6,559 nucleotides of DNA from Ramlibacter sp. (GCA_021156245.1 JAJNBO010000151.1:1-6559), one strand, 5' to 3'. Shown: positions 1 to 6,559, numbered from the stretch's first letter. Translations and numbers: made by a program. The notes: a model not told the origin generated them from the sequence alone.

Positions 1-846
1 CTCGACGGCGGCCACGGCGTGGTGGCGTACCACTATGGCAAGAACTCCGCGCTGGCGCTGTGGGGCTCCGGCCCGGCCTTCGGCATGGACCCCAACATGG
101 TCCTCGCGTGGCACTACTACGGCGGCGGCAAGGCGCTGCTGGACGAGATCTACAAGTCCATCAACATGGACGTGGTGTCGTACCTGTACGGCCCGCAGCC
201 CTGCCAGCCCCTGGGCTGGTTCAAGAAGCCGATCTCCAACGTCGCCCAGCTCAAGGGCCTGAAGTTCCGCACCGTGGGCCTGGCCGTCGACCTGTTCAAG
301 GACCTCGGCGTCGCGGTGAACCCGCTGCCGGGCGGCGAGATCGTCCCGGCCCTGGACCGCGGCCTGATCGACGCGGCCGAATTCAACAACGCCTCGTCCG
401 ACCGGATCCTGGGCTTCCCCGACGTGGCCAAGAACTGCATGCTGCAGTCCTTCCACCAGTCGGGCGAGCAGTTCGAGATCCTGTTCAACAAGACGAAGTA
501 CAACGCGCTGCCGCAGGAACTGAAGTCCATCATCGACTACGCCGTGCAGGCCGGCAGCGCCGACATCTCCTGGAAGCTGATCGACCGCAACTCCAAGGAC
601 TACATCGAGCTCAAGACGAAGGACAAGATCAACTTCTACAAGACGCCCGACTCGATCCTGAGGGCGCAGCTCGACGCGTGGGACAAGGTGGTCGCCGCCA
701 AGACCAAGGACAACCCGTTCTTCCAGCGGGTGATGGATTCGCAGCGTGCCTTCGCCGAGCGCGCGACCCAGTGGCAGAGCGACTACTACGTCGACTACAA
801 GATGGCCTCCAACCGCTACTTCGGCAAGGGCGCGAAGAAGACCTGA
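1..846 (+). CDS. TRAP transporter solute-binding protein, DctP family (FcbT1-like), 5'-truncated by window edge
   Basis: This is the periplasmic receptor of a tripartite ATP-independent transporter; it captures an organic anion and delivers it to the membrane subunits encoded just downstream. The reading frame is open from base 1, so 281 C-terminal residues are present. The family is usually about 330-370 residues, so the signal peptide and first lobe strand are missing. The fragment begins LDGGHGVVAYHYGKNSALAL and carries the family hallmark KFRTVGLAVDLF near residues 88-99. R90 there matches the conserved arginine that pairs with the ligand carboxylate in DctP proteins. Next comes the hinge-region stretch GGEIVPALDRGLIDAAEF (about 109-128), as in TakP- and FcbT1-type members. 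The GTG at 19 is internal, not a start. A terminator-like hairpin follows the TGA, then the two permease genes. The substrate cannot be read from sequence; mannitol/chloroaromatic and keto-acid binders are the closest styles I recognise. Family call is confident, substrate unknown. Confidence 0.93.
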   Translation, partial: LDGGHGVVAYHYGKNSALALWGSGPAFGMDPNMVLAWHYYGGGKALLDEIYKSINMDVVSYLYGPQPCQPLGWFKKPISNVAQLKGLKFRTVGLAVDLFKDLGVAVNPLPGGEIVPALDRGLIDAAEFNNASSDRILGFPDVAKNCMLQSFHQSGEQFEILFNKTKYNALPQELKSIIDYAVQAGSADISWKLIDRNSKDYIELKTKDKINFYKTPDSILRAQLDAWDKVVAAKTKDNPFFQRVMDSQRAFAERATQWQSDYYVDYKMASNRYFGKGAKKT

Positions 847-865
847 CCGTTGTTGGTCCGCACGG

Positions 866-894
866 AAGGGCGGCTTGACGGCCGCCCTTTTTTT
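866..894 (+). terminator. Rho-independent terminator/attenuator between binding-protein and permease genes
   Basis: A perfect 9-bp stem, AAGGGCGGC at 866-874 with GCCGCCCTT at 881-889, has a 6-base loop TTGACG. It runs into a tract of seven T at 888-894. It begins 20 bases after the binding-protein stop codon and ends 19 bases before the next ATG. It has every hallmark of an intrinsic terminator. Because the small and large permease genes follow at once on the same strand with no clear promoter between, I infer partial termination that lowers permease expression relative to the binding protein. The hairpin would also protect the 3' end of the upstream message. Confidence 0.85.
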
Positions 895-899
895 GGCCC

Positions 900-904
900 G
901 GAGG
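900..904 (+). promoter_or_regulatory. Ribosome binding site of the small TRAP permease gene
   Basis: GGAGG lies 9 bases before the ATG at 914, within a purine-rich run reaching 913. The frame is open further upstream to 746, but that stretch overlaps the binding-protein gene and encodes Arg/Thr-rich shadow sequence. This site therefore fixes 914 as the start. Confidence 0.8.
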
Positions 905-913
905 AAGAGGAAA

Positions 914-1528
914 ATGCAGAAAGTACTACTGGCCGTCGACCGGCTGTCCACGTGGATCGGACAGCTGTTCGCCTGGTCCATCATCCTGCTCACGTTCGGC
1001 ATCTCGTGGGAGGTCTTCTCCCGCTACGTGCTCGGAGTCCCGCACGGGTGGGCGCTGGACGCCCAGATCATGCTGTACGGCGTGCTGTTCATGATGGCGG
1101 GGGCCTACACCCTGTCGAAGAACGGCCACGTCCGCGGTGACGTGCTGTACGGCTTCTTCCGGCCGCGAACGCAGGCCACGCTCGACCTGGTCCTGTACAT
1201 CCTCTTCTTCCTGCCGGGCGTGGTCGCGATGACCTGGGCCGGCTGGACGTATTTCCAGGAGTCGCTCGCGATCCGGGAGACCACCTTCAACGCGGACCCG
1301 ATTCCCGTGTATCCCTTCAAGTTCTTCATCCCGTTCGCCGGCCTCATCCTGCTGATGCAGGGGTTCGTGGAGATCGCCCGCTGCGTCATCTGCATCCGCC
1401 AGGGCTTCTGGCCCTCGCGCGAACAGGACGTGGAGGAAGTCGACGTCGAGAAGCTCAAGGCGATGGTGCACGCGGACGATCACCGCGAACTTGCCGCGCC
1501 GCCGGCCGAGAAGGGGAGCCCGCTGTGA
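914..1528 (+). CDS. TRAP transporter small permease subunit (DctQ family, FcbT2-like)
   Basis: This is the small integral membrane subunit of a TRAP transporter; it pairs with the large subunit and helps dock the periplasmic binding protein. The 204-residue product has four hydrophobic segments at about residues 15-36, 48-67, 90-113 and 136-161, the expected DctQ topology. Family-typical features are the WEVFSRYVLG stretch after helix 1 and GHVRGDVLY (71-79) after helix 2. After helix 4 comes a hydrophilic tail of about 40 residues rich in Glu, Asp and Lys, somewhat longer than in minimal DctQ proteins. The ATG at 914 is chosen because it has a GGAGG site and gives the usual amino end just before helix 1. 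The stop codon overlaps the start of the large-subunit gene in the sequence GTGA, indicating translational coupling and 1:1 expression. The substrate is not deducible. Confidence 0.93.
   Translation: MQKVLLAVDRLSTWIGQLFAWSIILLTFGISWEVFSRYVLGVPHGWALDAQIMLYGVLFMMAGAYTLSKNGHVRGDVLYGFFRPRTQATLDLVLYILFFLPGVVAMTWAGWTYFQESLAIRETTFNADPIPVYPFKFFIPFAGLILLMQGFVEIARCVICIRQGFWPSREQDVEEVDVEKLKAMVHADDHRELAAPPAEKGSPL
1512..1518 (+). promoter_or_regulatory. Ribosome binding site for the GTG start of the large TRAP permease gene
   Basis: AGGGGAG lies inside the last codons of the upstream gene, 6 bases before the GTG at 1525. It supports this non-ATG start. The start overlaps the preceding TGA by 4 bases. Confidence 0.7.
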
Positions 1529-3522
1529 AGATTCGCAAGGAACTCTGGTTCGGCTTCGCGCTGATGGCGATCATCGTGCTCGCCGCGCTCTACATGCTCG
1601 TCGCGGTGGAACGCCTCGAGCGCGGCCATATCGGCCTGCTCATGCTGTCGCTGGTGGTCGTGGCCATCATGCTCGGCTTCCCGACTGCCTTCACGCTGAT
1701 GGGCATGGGGATGATCTTCACCTGGTTCGCCTACGACAGGAACACCACGCACACGCTGGACCTGATGGTGCAGGCGACGTTCAAGACCATGGGCAACGAT
1801 GTCCTGATCGCGATCCCCTTGTTCGTGTTCATGGGCTACATCGTCGAACGCGCGAACCTGATCGAGCGCCTGTTTCGCAGCATCCACCTCGCACTGGCGC
1901 GCCTGCCGGGCGCGCTCGCCGTCGCGACGCTGGTCACCTGCGCGATCTTCGCGACCGCCACCGGCATCGTGGGCGCGGTCGTAACGCTCATGGGCCTGCT
2001 GGCGATGCCGGCCATGCTGAAGGCCGGCTACAGCGTGCGCCTGACCGCCGGCTCGATCACGGCGGGCGGCTGCCTCGGCATCCTGATCCCGCCGTCGGTG
2101 CTGTTGATCGTGTACGGCGCCACCGCAGGCGTCTCGGTGGTGCAGCTGTATGCCGGCGCCTTCTTCCCGGGCCTGATGCTTGCCGGCCTGTACATCGTCT
2201 ACGTGATCGTCCTCGCGAAGATCAAGCCTTCCCTGGCGCCGCCGTTGTCCGCCGAGGACCGCTTCGTGCCGCTGCCTCCGCAGACGCAGAAGATCACCAA
2301 CCCGAATGGCACGCAGCACGCGCTGGTGGGGCTGCTGGCCGCGCTGAAGGGCAAGCGCAACCGGGACGTGTCGACCGGCTACATCCTTCGCCAGCTGCTG
2401 GTGGTGATCATGCCGCTGCTGCTGTTCGTGTTCGTCTCGTTGTGGAGCTACCGTGCGGTCACCGAGCCGCTCGCGGCGGAGGCCACCTACGAAAACCTCA
2501 CGCGCATGGGCGAAGGCAGCTCGAGGGCCGAGCGCAGCGCCGGCGGGTTGGCCGAGCCCCCGGGGTCGGGCGGACTGGCCGAGCCGCCGGCGGAAGGCGG
2601 GCTGGCGGAGCCGCCCGCGTCCGGTGGACTGGCGGAGCCGCCGGCGGAAGGCGGCGTCGCCGAGCCGCCGGGCGCCGCCCAGGAGGCCCCTGTCGTTGCT
2701 GACGGCGTGAAGGAGCCCCCCGGGGCGGACGGCGCCGCCACGTCAGGCGAAGCCCCTGGCGCACGGGAGGCATCACAGACCTGGTGGACCACCTTCGCCG
2801 TCTTCGCGGTGCTGTTCGCCATCTTCTACGGCCTGCTGACCTTCGCGCGCCTGGAAGTGTTCAAGATGCTGCTGACCAGTTTCTTCCCATTGATGGTGCT
2901 GATCCTCGCGGTGCTGGGCTCCATCGTGATGGGTCTCGCGACTCCGACGGAAGCGGCGGCGGTGGGCGCGCTCGGCGGCTTCCTGCTGGCCATCGCCTAC
3001 CGGCAGCTCACCTTCGAGGTGGTCAAGGAAAGCGTGTTCCTCACGGCCAAGACGTCGGCAATGGTCTGCTGGCTGTTCGTCGGCTCGGCGATCTTCTCGG
3101 CGGCCTTTGCCCTGCTGGGCGGGCAGGAGCTCGTGGAGCGGTGGGTGCTGTCCATGAACCTCACGAAGGTGGAATTCATGGTGCTGTCCCAGGTGATCAT
3201 CTTCATCCTCGGCTGGCCGCTGGAGTGGACGGAGATCATCGTGATCTTCATGCCCATCTTCGTGCCGCTGCTGAGCCACTTCGGCGTGGACCCGTTGCTG
3301 TTCGGGCTGCTGGTCGCGCTGAACCTGCAGACCGCCTTCCTCTCGCCGCCGGTGGCCATGTCGGCCTTCTACCTGAAAGGGGTGAGCCCGCCGCACGTGA
3401 CGCTCAACCAGATCTTCCTGGGGATGATCCCCTTCATGGGGATCCAGATCGTGGCCATCTTCCTGCTGTACATCTGGCCGGAAATCGGGCTGTGGCTGCC
3501 CTCCGTGCTGTACGCGCGCTGA
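1525..3522 (+). CDS. TRAP transporter large permease subunit (DctM family, FcbT3-like) with repeat-bearing central insertion
   Basis: This is the ion-coupled transport channel of the TRAP system, in the inner membrane. The 665 residues greatly exceed the roughly 425-450 of ordinary DctM. Family signatures include IGLLMLSLVVVAIMLGFPTA (36-55), the discontinuous-helix region TATGIVGAVVTLMGLLAMPA (144-163), GGCLGILIPPSVLLIVYG (181-198), ATPTEAAAVGA (472-482) and AFLSPPVAMSAFYLKGVSPP near the end. Compared with classical DctM there is an extra amino-terminal helix (about 8-28). There is also a central insertion of about 200 residues between residues 235 and 445. It holds a basic loop with KGKRNR (likely cytoplasmic), a helix (about 291-308), a Pro/Gly/Glu/Ala-rich loop (about 310-420) with tandem GGLAEPPxx units, and another helix (about 424-440). 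By the positive-inside rule the repeat loop should face the periplasm. The GTG start overlaps the small-subunit stop; a strong terminator follows. Enlarged large subunits are known in the mannitol/chloroaromatic class, so size alone does not indicate damage. Confidence 0.93.
   Translation: MKIRKELWFGFALMAIIVLAALYMLVAVERLERGHIGLLMLSLVVVAIMLGFPTAFTLMGMGMIFTWFAYDRNTTHTLDLMVQATFKTMGNDVLIAIPLFVFMGYIVERANLIERLFRSIHLALARLPGALAVATLVTCAIFATATGIVGAVVTLMGLLAMPAMLKAGYSVRLTAGSITAGGCLGILIPPSVLLIVYGATAGVSVVQLYAGAFFPGLMLAGLYIVYVIVLAKIKPSLAPPLSAEDRFVPLPPQTQKITNPNGTQHALVGLLAALKGKRNRDVSTGYILRQLLVVIMPLLLFVFVSLWSYRAVTEPLAAEATYENLTRMGEGSSRAERSAGGLAEPPGSGGLAEPPAEGGLAEPPASGGLAEPPAEGGVAEPPGAAQEAPVVADGVKEPPGADGAATSGEAPGAREASQTWWTTFAVFAVLFAIFYGLLTFARLEVFKMLLTSFFPLMVLILAVLGSIVMGLATPTEAAAVGALGGFLLAIAYRQLTFEVVKESVFLTAKTSAMVCWLFVGSAIFSAAFALLGGQELVERWVLSMNLTKVEFMVLSQVIIFILGWPLEWTEIIVIFMPIFVPLLSHFGVDPLLFGLLVALNLQTAFLSPPVAMSAFYLKGVSPPHVTLNQIFLGMIPFMGIQIVAIFLLYIWPEIGLWLPSVLYAR
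2542..2676 (+). repeat. Five in-frame 27-base tandem repeats encoding GGLAEPPxx in the large permease
   Basis: Units start at 2542, 2569, 2596, 2623 and 2650. They encode GGLAEPPGS, GGLAEPPAE, GGLAEPPAS, GGLAEPPAE and GGVAEPPGA (residues 340-384). Units 2 and 4 differ at only two bases, while other pairs differ mostly at synonymous third positions, so the peptide is better conserved than the DNA. A degenerate relative, DGVKEPPGA, sits at 2701-2727, out of phase by one codon. The array lies in the loop between two extra predicted membrane helices. Confidence 0.95.
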
Positions 3523-3538
3523 CCGCGCGGCAGGTGGG

Positions 3539-3567
3539 AAAAGGCGGCTCCGGCCGCCTTTTCCTTT
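3539..3567 (+). terminator. Rho-independent terminator closing the TRAP operon
   Basis: A perfect 10-bp stem, AAAAGGCGGC at 3539-3548 with GCCGCCTTTT at 3553-3562, has a tetraloop TCCG and a T-rich tail TTTTCCTTT. It begins 17 bases after the large-subunit stop. The A/T ends make the hairpin nearly symmetrical, but with no converging gene it most likely serves the + strand. It should insulate icmF from transporter transcription. Confidence 0.9.
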
Positions 3568-3577
3568 GGGGGCGGCC

Positions 3578-3601
3578 ATTGACGTTGACGTAAACGTCAA
3601 T
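3578..3601 (+). promoter_or_regulatory. 24-bp palindromic operator candidate upstream of icmF
   Basis: Outer arms ATTGACGT (3578-3585) and ACGTCAAT (3594-3601) are perfect inverted repeats around the centre TGACGTAA. In all, 11 of 12 base pairs of the 24-bp dyad match (only 3587/3592 fails). ACGT occurs three times at 6-base spacing (3582, 3588, 3594). It stands between the TRAP terminator and icmF and covers the -35 element of the putative icmF promoter, as a repressor or MerR-type activator site would. ACGT-centred palindromes of this style are associated, from memory, with MerR-family regulators of branched-chain acyl-CoA catabolism (LiuR-like). That link is inference. Confidence 0.7.
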
Positions 3602-3607
3602 TAGGCT
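3579..3607 (+). promoter_or_regulatory. Putative sigma-70 promoter of icmF
   Basis: TTGACG at 3579-3584 is a near-consensus -35 hexamer. TAGGCT at 3602-3607 is a weak -10 (three of six matches) at the optimal 17-base spacing. Transcription would start near 3614, giving a leader of about 22 bases that contains the ribosome binding site. The weak -10 and overlap with the palindrome suggest regulated expression. A second TTGACG at 3585-3590 has no good -10 partner. Confidence 0.5.
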
Positions 3608-3620
3608 CATGGGAGACCCC

Positions 3621-3624
3621 GGAG
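3621..3624 (+). promoter_or_regulatory. Ribosome binding site of icmF
   Basis: GGAG lies 11 bases before the ATG at 3636. An in-frame ATG at 3609 would add nine residues (MGDPGDNPP). It has no Shine-Dalgarno sequence and would lie upstream of the predicted transcript start. The amino end MTDLS from 3636 also looks like IcmF proteins as I remember them, so 3636 is preferred. Confidence 0.6.
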
Positions 3625-3635
3625 ACAATCCCCCC

Positions 3636-6559
3636 ATGACCGACCTGTCCGCCGAATTCAAGGCGCTCGCCAGCTATCGCCCGACGCACAAGGTGCGCTT
3701 CGTCACCGCCGCCAGCCTGTTCGACGGCCACGACGCCGCCATCAACATCATGCGGCGCATCCTGCAGGGGATGGGCGCGGAAGTCGTCCACCTGGGCCAC
3801 AACCGCAGCGTCGACGACGTCGTCACCGCGGCGCTGCAGGAGGACGTGCAGGGCATCGCCGTCAGCTCCTACCAGGGCGGCCACGTCGAATACTTCAAGT
3901 ACATGGTGGACCTGCTGCGCCAGCGCGGGGGCGCGCACATCCAGGTGTTCGGCGGCGGCGGCGGCGTGATCGTGCCTTCCGAGATCCAGGAGCTGCACGA
4001 CTACGGCGTCACGCGCATCTACAGCCCCGAGGACGGGCAGCGCATGGGCCTGGCGGGGATGATCGGCGAGATGGTGATGCGCTGCGACCGCGACCTGTCA
4101 TCGCACGCTCCGAAGGCGCTGCAGGCCATCCAGGGCCACACGCAGGAAGCCTGGCGCGCGCTCGCCCAACTGATCACGGCGGTCGAAGCCGGCACCGCGG
4201 ACGCCGCGCTGATCGAAGCGCTGCGCAAGCAGGCCGACACCGCCAAGGTGCCGGTGCTGGGCGTCACGGGCACCGGCGGCGCGGGCAAGTCCTCGCTCAC
4301 CGACGAACTGATCCGCCGCCTGCGGCTGGACCAGGACGACAGCCTGCGCGTGGCCGTCATCTCGATCGATCCTTCGCGCCGAAAGACCGGAGGCGCGTTG
4401 CTGGGCGACCGCATCCGCATGAACGCCATCTCCCCTTGGCAGCAGGGGCTGCGCGTCTACATGCGCTCGCTCGCCACGCGCGAGTTCGGCAGCGAGATCT
4501 CCGCGGCGCTGGCCGACGTGATCGCCGCGTGCAAGGCGGCCGCATTCGACCTGGTGGTCGTGGAGACCTCGGGCATCGGGCAGGGCGACGCCGCCATCGT
4601 CCCGCACGTGGACGTGCCCATGTACGTGATGACGCCGGAGTTCGGCGCCGCCAGCCAGCTCGAGAAGATCGACATGCTCGACTTCGCCGAGTTCGTGGCC
4701 ATCAACAAGTTCGACCGCAAGGGCGCGGCCGACGCGCTGCGCGACGTGGCCAAGCAGGTGCAGCGCAACCGCGAAGCGTGGACGAAGCGGCCCGAAGAGA
4801 TGCCCGTGTTCGGCACGATGGCGGCGCGCTTCAACGACGACGGCGTCACGGCGCTGTACCAGGCCGTCAAGCCGCGGCTGGTCGAGCTGGGCCTGCCGCT
4901 GCGCGACGGCCGCCTGCCGCCGGTCGCGGTGCGCCACAGCACCAACCAGACGCCGGTGGTGCCGGCGGCCCGCACGCGCTATCTCGCGGAAATCTCCGAC
5001 ACCGTGCGCGGCTACAAGCAGCGCGTGCGCGCGCAGGTGAAGCTGGCGCGCGAGGTGCAGCAGCTCAAGGAAGCCGCGCGCATGCTCAAGGAGGAGAAGC
5101 CGGGGCGCGCGCCCGCCGCGGAGGCTTCGCTCGACCTGGCCGGCCAGCGTCTCGCGCGCATGGACAAGGACGCGCTGCACCTGCTCAAGCAGTGGCCCGA
5201 CCTGCAGCAGGCATACGCGGGGGACGAGTACGTGGTGAAGATCCGCGACCGCGAGATCCGCACGAAGCTGACGTACCAGTCGCTGTCGGGAACGACGGTG
5301 CGCAAGGTGAGCCTGCCGCAGTACGAGGACCACGGCGAGATCCTCAAGTGGCTGATGCTCGAGAACGTTCCGGGCAGCTTTCCCTACACCGCGGGCACCT
5401 TCGCCTTCAAGCGCGAGAACGAGGACCCGACGCGCATGTTCGCCGGCGAAGGAGACGCCTTCCGCACCAACAGGCGCTTCAAGCTGCTGTCCGCCGGCAT
5501 GCCGGCCAAGCGGCTGTCGACCGCTTTCGACTCCGTCACGCTGTACGGCAACGATCCCGATCCGCGCCCCGACATCTACGGCAAGGTCGGCAACTCCGGC
5601 GTGTCGATCGCCACGCTCGACGACATGAAGGTGCTGTACTCCGGCTTCGACCTGTGCGATCCCGCGACCTCCGTGTCGATGACGATCAACGGCCCGGCGC
5701 CGACGATCCTGGCGATGTTCATGAACACCGCCATCGACCAGAACATCGAGAAGTTCCGCGAGCAGAACGGCCGCGACCCGTCCGACACCGAAGGCGCGAA
5801 GATCCGTGAATGGGTGCTGGCCAACGTGCGCGGCACCGTGCAGGCGGACATCCTGAAAGAGGACCAGGGCCAGAACACCTGCATCTTCTCCACCGAGTTC
5901 TCGCTCAAGGTCATGGGCGACATCGCCCAGTACTTCGTGCACCACGACGTGCGCAATTTCTATTCGGTGTCCATCTCCGGCTATCACATTGCCGAAGCCG
6001 GCGCGAACCCGATCTCGCAGCTGGCGTTCACGCTGTCGAACGGCTTCACGTTCGTCGAGGCCTACCTCGCCCGAGGGATGCACGTCGACGATTTCGCGCC
6101 CAACCTGTCCTTCTTCTTCTCCAATGGCATGGACCCGGAGTACACCGTGCTGGGCCGCGTCGCGCGCCGCATCTGGGCGGTGGCGATGAAGGAGAAGTAC
6201 GGCGCCAACGAGCGCAGCCAGAAGCTGAAGTACCACGTGCAGACTTCGGGCCGCAGCCTGCACGCCCAGGAGATCCAGTTCAACGACATCCGCACCACGC
6301 TGCAGGCGCTGATCGCGATCTACGACAACTGCAACTCGCTGCACACCAACGCCTTCGACGAGGCCATCACCACGCCGACGGAAGACAGCGTGCGTCGCGC
6401 CATGGCGATCCAGCTGATCATCAACCGTGAGTGGGGCCTGGCGAAGAACGAGAACCCGAACCAGGGCGCCTTCATCATCGACGAGCTGACGGAACTGGTC
6501 GAGGAGGCGGTGCTGGCGGAGTTCGAGCGCATCGCCGAGCGCGGCGGCGTGCTCGGCGC
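3636..6559 (+). CDS. icmF: Fused isobutyryl-CoA mutase IcmF (B12-binding + MeaB-type GTPase + mutase), 3'-truncated by window edge
   Basis: This cytoplasmic adenosylcobalamin enzyme interconverts isobutyryl-CoA and n-butyryl-CoA and carries its own G-protein chaperone, which gates cofactor loading. Of about 1,090 residues, 974 are present; the frame runs off the window without a stop. The B12-binding domain (about 18-145) has FDGHDAAI with H32 as lower cobalt ligand, SSYQGGH (77-83) and FGGGGG (105-110). The GTPase domain (about 205-440) has Walker [10 protein letters not shown] (212-220), [17 protein letters not shown] (243-259), ETSGIGQGD (310-318) and NKFD (357-360). A linker with a basic helical stretch leads into the mutase barrel (about 560 onward), with [21 protein letters not shown] (H784, equivalent to the substrate-carbonyl His) and [12 protein letters not shown]602 and Q746 align by eye with the Phe/Gln pair of isobutyryl-CoA mutases, where methylmalonyl-CoA mutase has Tyr/Arg. 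It follows the TRAP operon on the same strand but has its own promoter region. Related pivalyl- or isovaleryl-CoA activity cannot be excluded. Confidence 0.96.
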   Translation, partial: MTDLSAEFKALASYRPTHKVRFVTAASLFDGHDAAINIMRRILQGMGAEVVHLGHNRSVDDVVTAALQEDVQGIAVSSYQGGHVEYFKYMVDLLRQRGGAHIQVFGGGGGVIVPSEIQELHDYGVTRIYSPEDGQRMGLAGMIGEMVMRCDRDLSSHAPKALQAIQGHTQEAWRALAQLITAVEAGTADAALIEALRKQADTAKVPVLGVTGTGGAGKSSLTDELIRRLRLDQDDSLRVAVISIDPSRRKTGGALLGDRIRMNAISPWQQGLRVYMRSLATREFGSEISAALADVIAACKAAAFDLVVVETSGIGQGDAAIVPHVDVPMYVMTPEFGAASQLEKIDMLDFAEFVAINKFDRKGAADALRDVAKQVQRNREAWTKRPEEMPVFGTMAARFNDDGVTALYQAVKPRLVELGLPLRDGRLPPVAVRHSTNQTPVVPAARTRYLAEISDTVRGYKQRVRAQVKLAREVQQLKEAARMLKEEKPGRAPAAEASLDLAGQRLARMDKDALHLLKQWPDLQQAYAGDEYVVKIRDREIRTKLTYQSLSGTTVRKVSLPQYEDHGEILKWLMLENVPGSFPYTAGTFAFKRENEDPTRMFAGEGDAFRTNRRFKLLSAGMPAKRLSTAFDSVTLYGNDPDPRPDIYGKVGNSGVSIATLDDMKVLYSGFDLCDPATSVSMTINGPAPTILAMFMNTAIDQNIEKFREQNGRDPSDTEGAKIREWVLANVRGTVQADILKEDQGQNTCIFSTEFSLKVMGDIAQYFVHHDVRNFYSVSISGYHIAEAGANPISQLAFTLSNGFTFVEAYLARGMHVDDFAPNLSFFFSNGMDPEYTVLGRVARRIWAVAMKEKYGANERSQKLKYHVQTSGRSLHAQEIQFNDIRTTLQALIAIYDNCNSLHTNAFDEAITTPTEDSVRRAMAIQLIINREWGLAKNENPNQGAFIIDELTELVEEAVLAEFERIAERGGVLG

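Noticed and set aside
1491..2702. + strand open frame of 403 codons overlapping the two permease genes
   Set aside because: Arg/Pro/Ala-rich shadow translation with no membrane or domain features; the overlapped frames are clear TRAP permeases.
2542..2727. CRISPR-like or mobile-element repeat array
   Set aside because: Repeats are contiguous, in frame, 27 bases long and without unique spacers; they encode a periodic peptide within an intact permease gene.
3523..3635. Cobalamin riboswitch ahead of the B12-dependent mutase
   Set aside because: The 113-base gap is filled by a terminator, palindrome and short leader. It is too short for the riboswitch and shows no B12-box-like conserved sequence.
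3609..3638. Alternative icmF start at ATG 3609
   Set aside because: In frame, but it lacks a ribosome binding site, falls before the predicted transcription start and would add an atypical Pro/Gly-rich nonapeptide.
3597..3998. Antisense open frame of 133 codons at the start of icmF
   Set aside because: It lies opposite the B12-binding domain. Its translation, rich in Ala, Val, Asp and His, is typical of shadows, and there is no promoter or ribosome binding site on that strand.
4436..5809. + strand open frame of 457 codons inside icmF in another frame
   Set aside because: Its Arg/Ala/Gly-rich low-complexity translation overlaps the GTPase and mutase domains of icmF entirely, and no ribosome binding site or domain supports it.
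4098..6344. Antisense open frame of 748 codons opposite icmF
   Set aside because: It is a shadow of GC-rich codon bias: the translation is dominated by His, Arg, Val, Ala and Asp with no recognisable domain. The + strand over the same bases encodes an unmistakable IcmF.

Overview
The window is 6,559 bases of GC-rich DNA with strong third-position G/C bias. All four recognisable genes lie on the + strand. Gene content and protein style suggest a beta-proteobacterium, probably of the order Burkholderiales (Comamonadaceae-like). This placement is inferred from the fused isobutyryl-CoA mutase IcmF and the mannitol/chloroaromatic-type (FcbT-like) TRAP transporter; no marker gene was available to test it.

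Left part (1-3522): a complete TRAP transporter set, cut only at the 5' edge. It runs from a periplasmic solute-binding protein (C-terminal 281 residues), through a rho-independent hairpin, to a small four-helix membrane subunit (914-1528) and a large permease subunit (1525-3522). The last two overlap by 4 bases (GTGA) and are probably translationally coupled. The hairpin between the binding protein and the membrane subunits is well placed to make binding protein in excess over permease. The large permease is unusually long (665 residues). Its central part holds two extra predicted membrane helices separated by a roughly 110-residue Pro/Gly/Glu/Ala-rich loop with five tandem 9-residue repeats (consensus GGLAEPPxx). 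This is the oddest feature in the window.

Middle (3523-3635): a 113-base intergenic region packed with signals. A 10-bp-stem terminator closes the TRAP operon. A near-perfect 24-bp palindrome with three ACGT cores follows, overlapping a plausible sigma-70 promoter. A short leader then carries the ribosome binding site of the next gene.

Right part (3636 to the end): icmF, open at the 3' edge with 974 codons present. It encodes a three-part fusion of a B12-binding domain, a MeaB-type GTPase chaperone and an acyl-CoA mutase catalytic domain. All expected motifs can be read directly. The two residues that separate isobutyryl-CoA mutases from methylmalonyl-CoA mutases appear to be the ICM-type Phe and Gln.

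The two units have separate signals. The transporter probably imports an organic (carboxylate) anion, while IcmF interconverts isobutyryl-CoA and n-butyryl-CoA in the cytoplasm. A shared branched- or short-chain acid pathway is possible but rests only on adjacency. I found no tRNA, rRNA, CRISPR array, insertion sequence or riboswitch. The long antisense frames are coding shadows of GC-rich genes.
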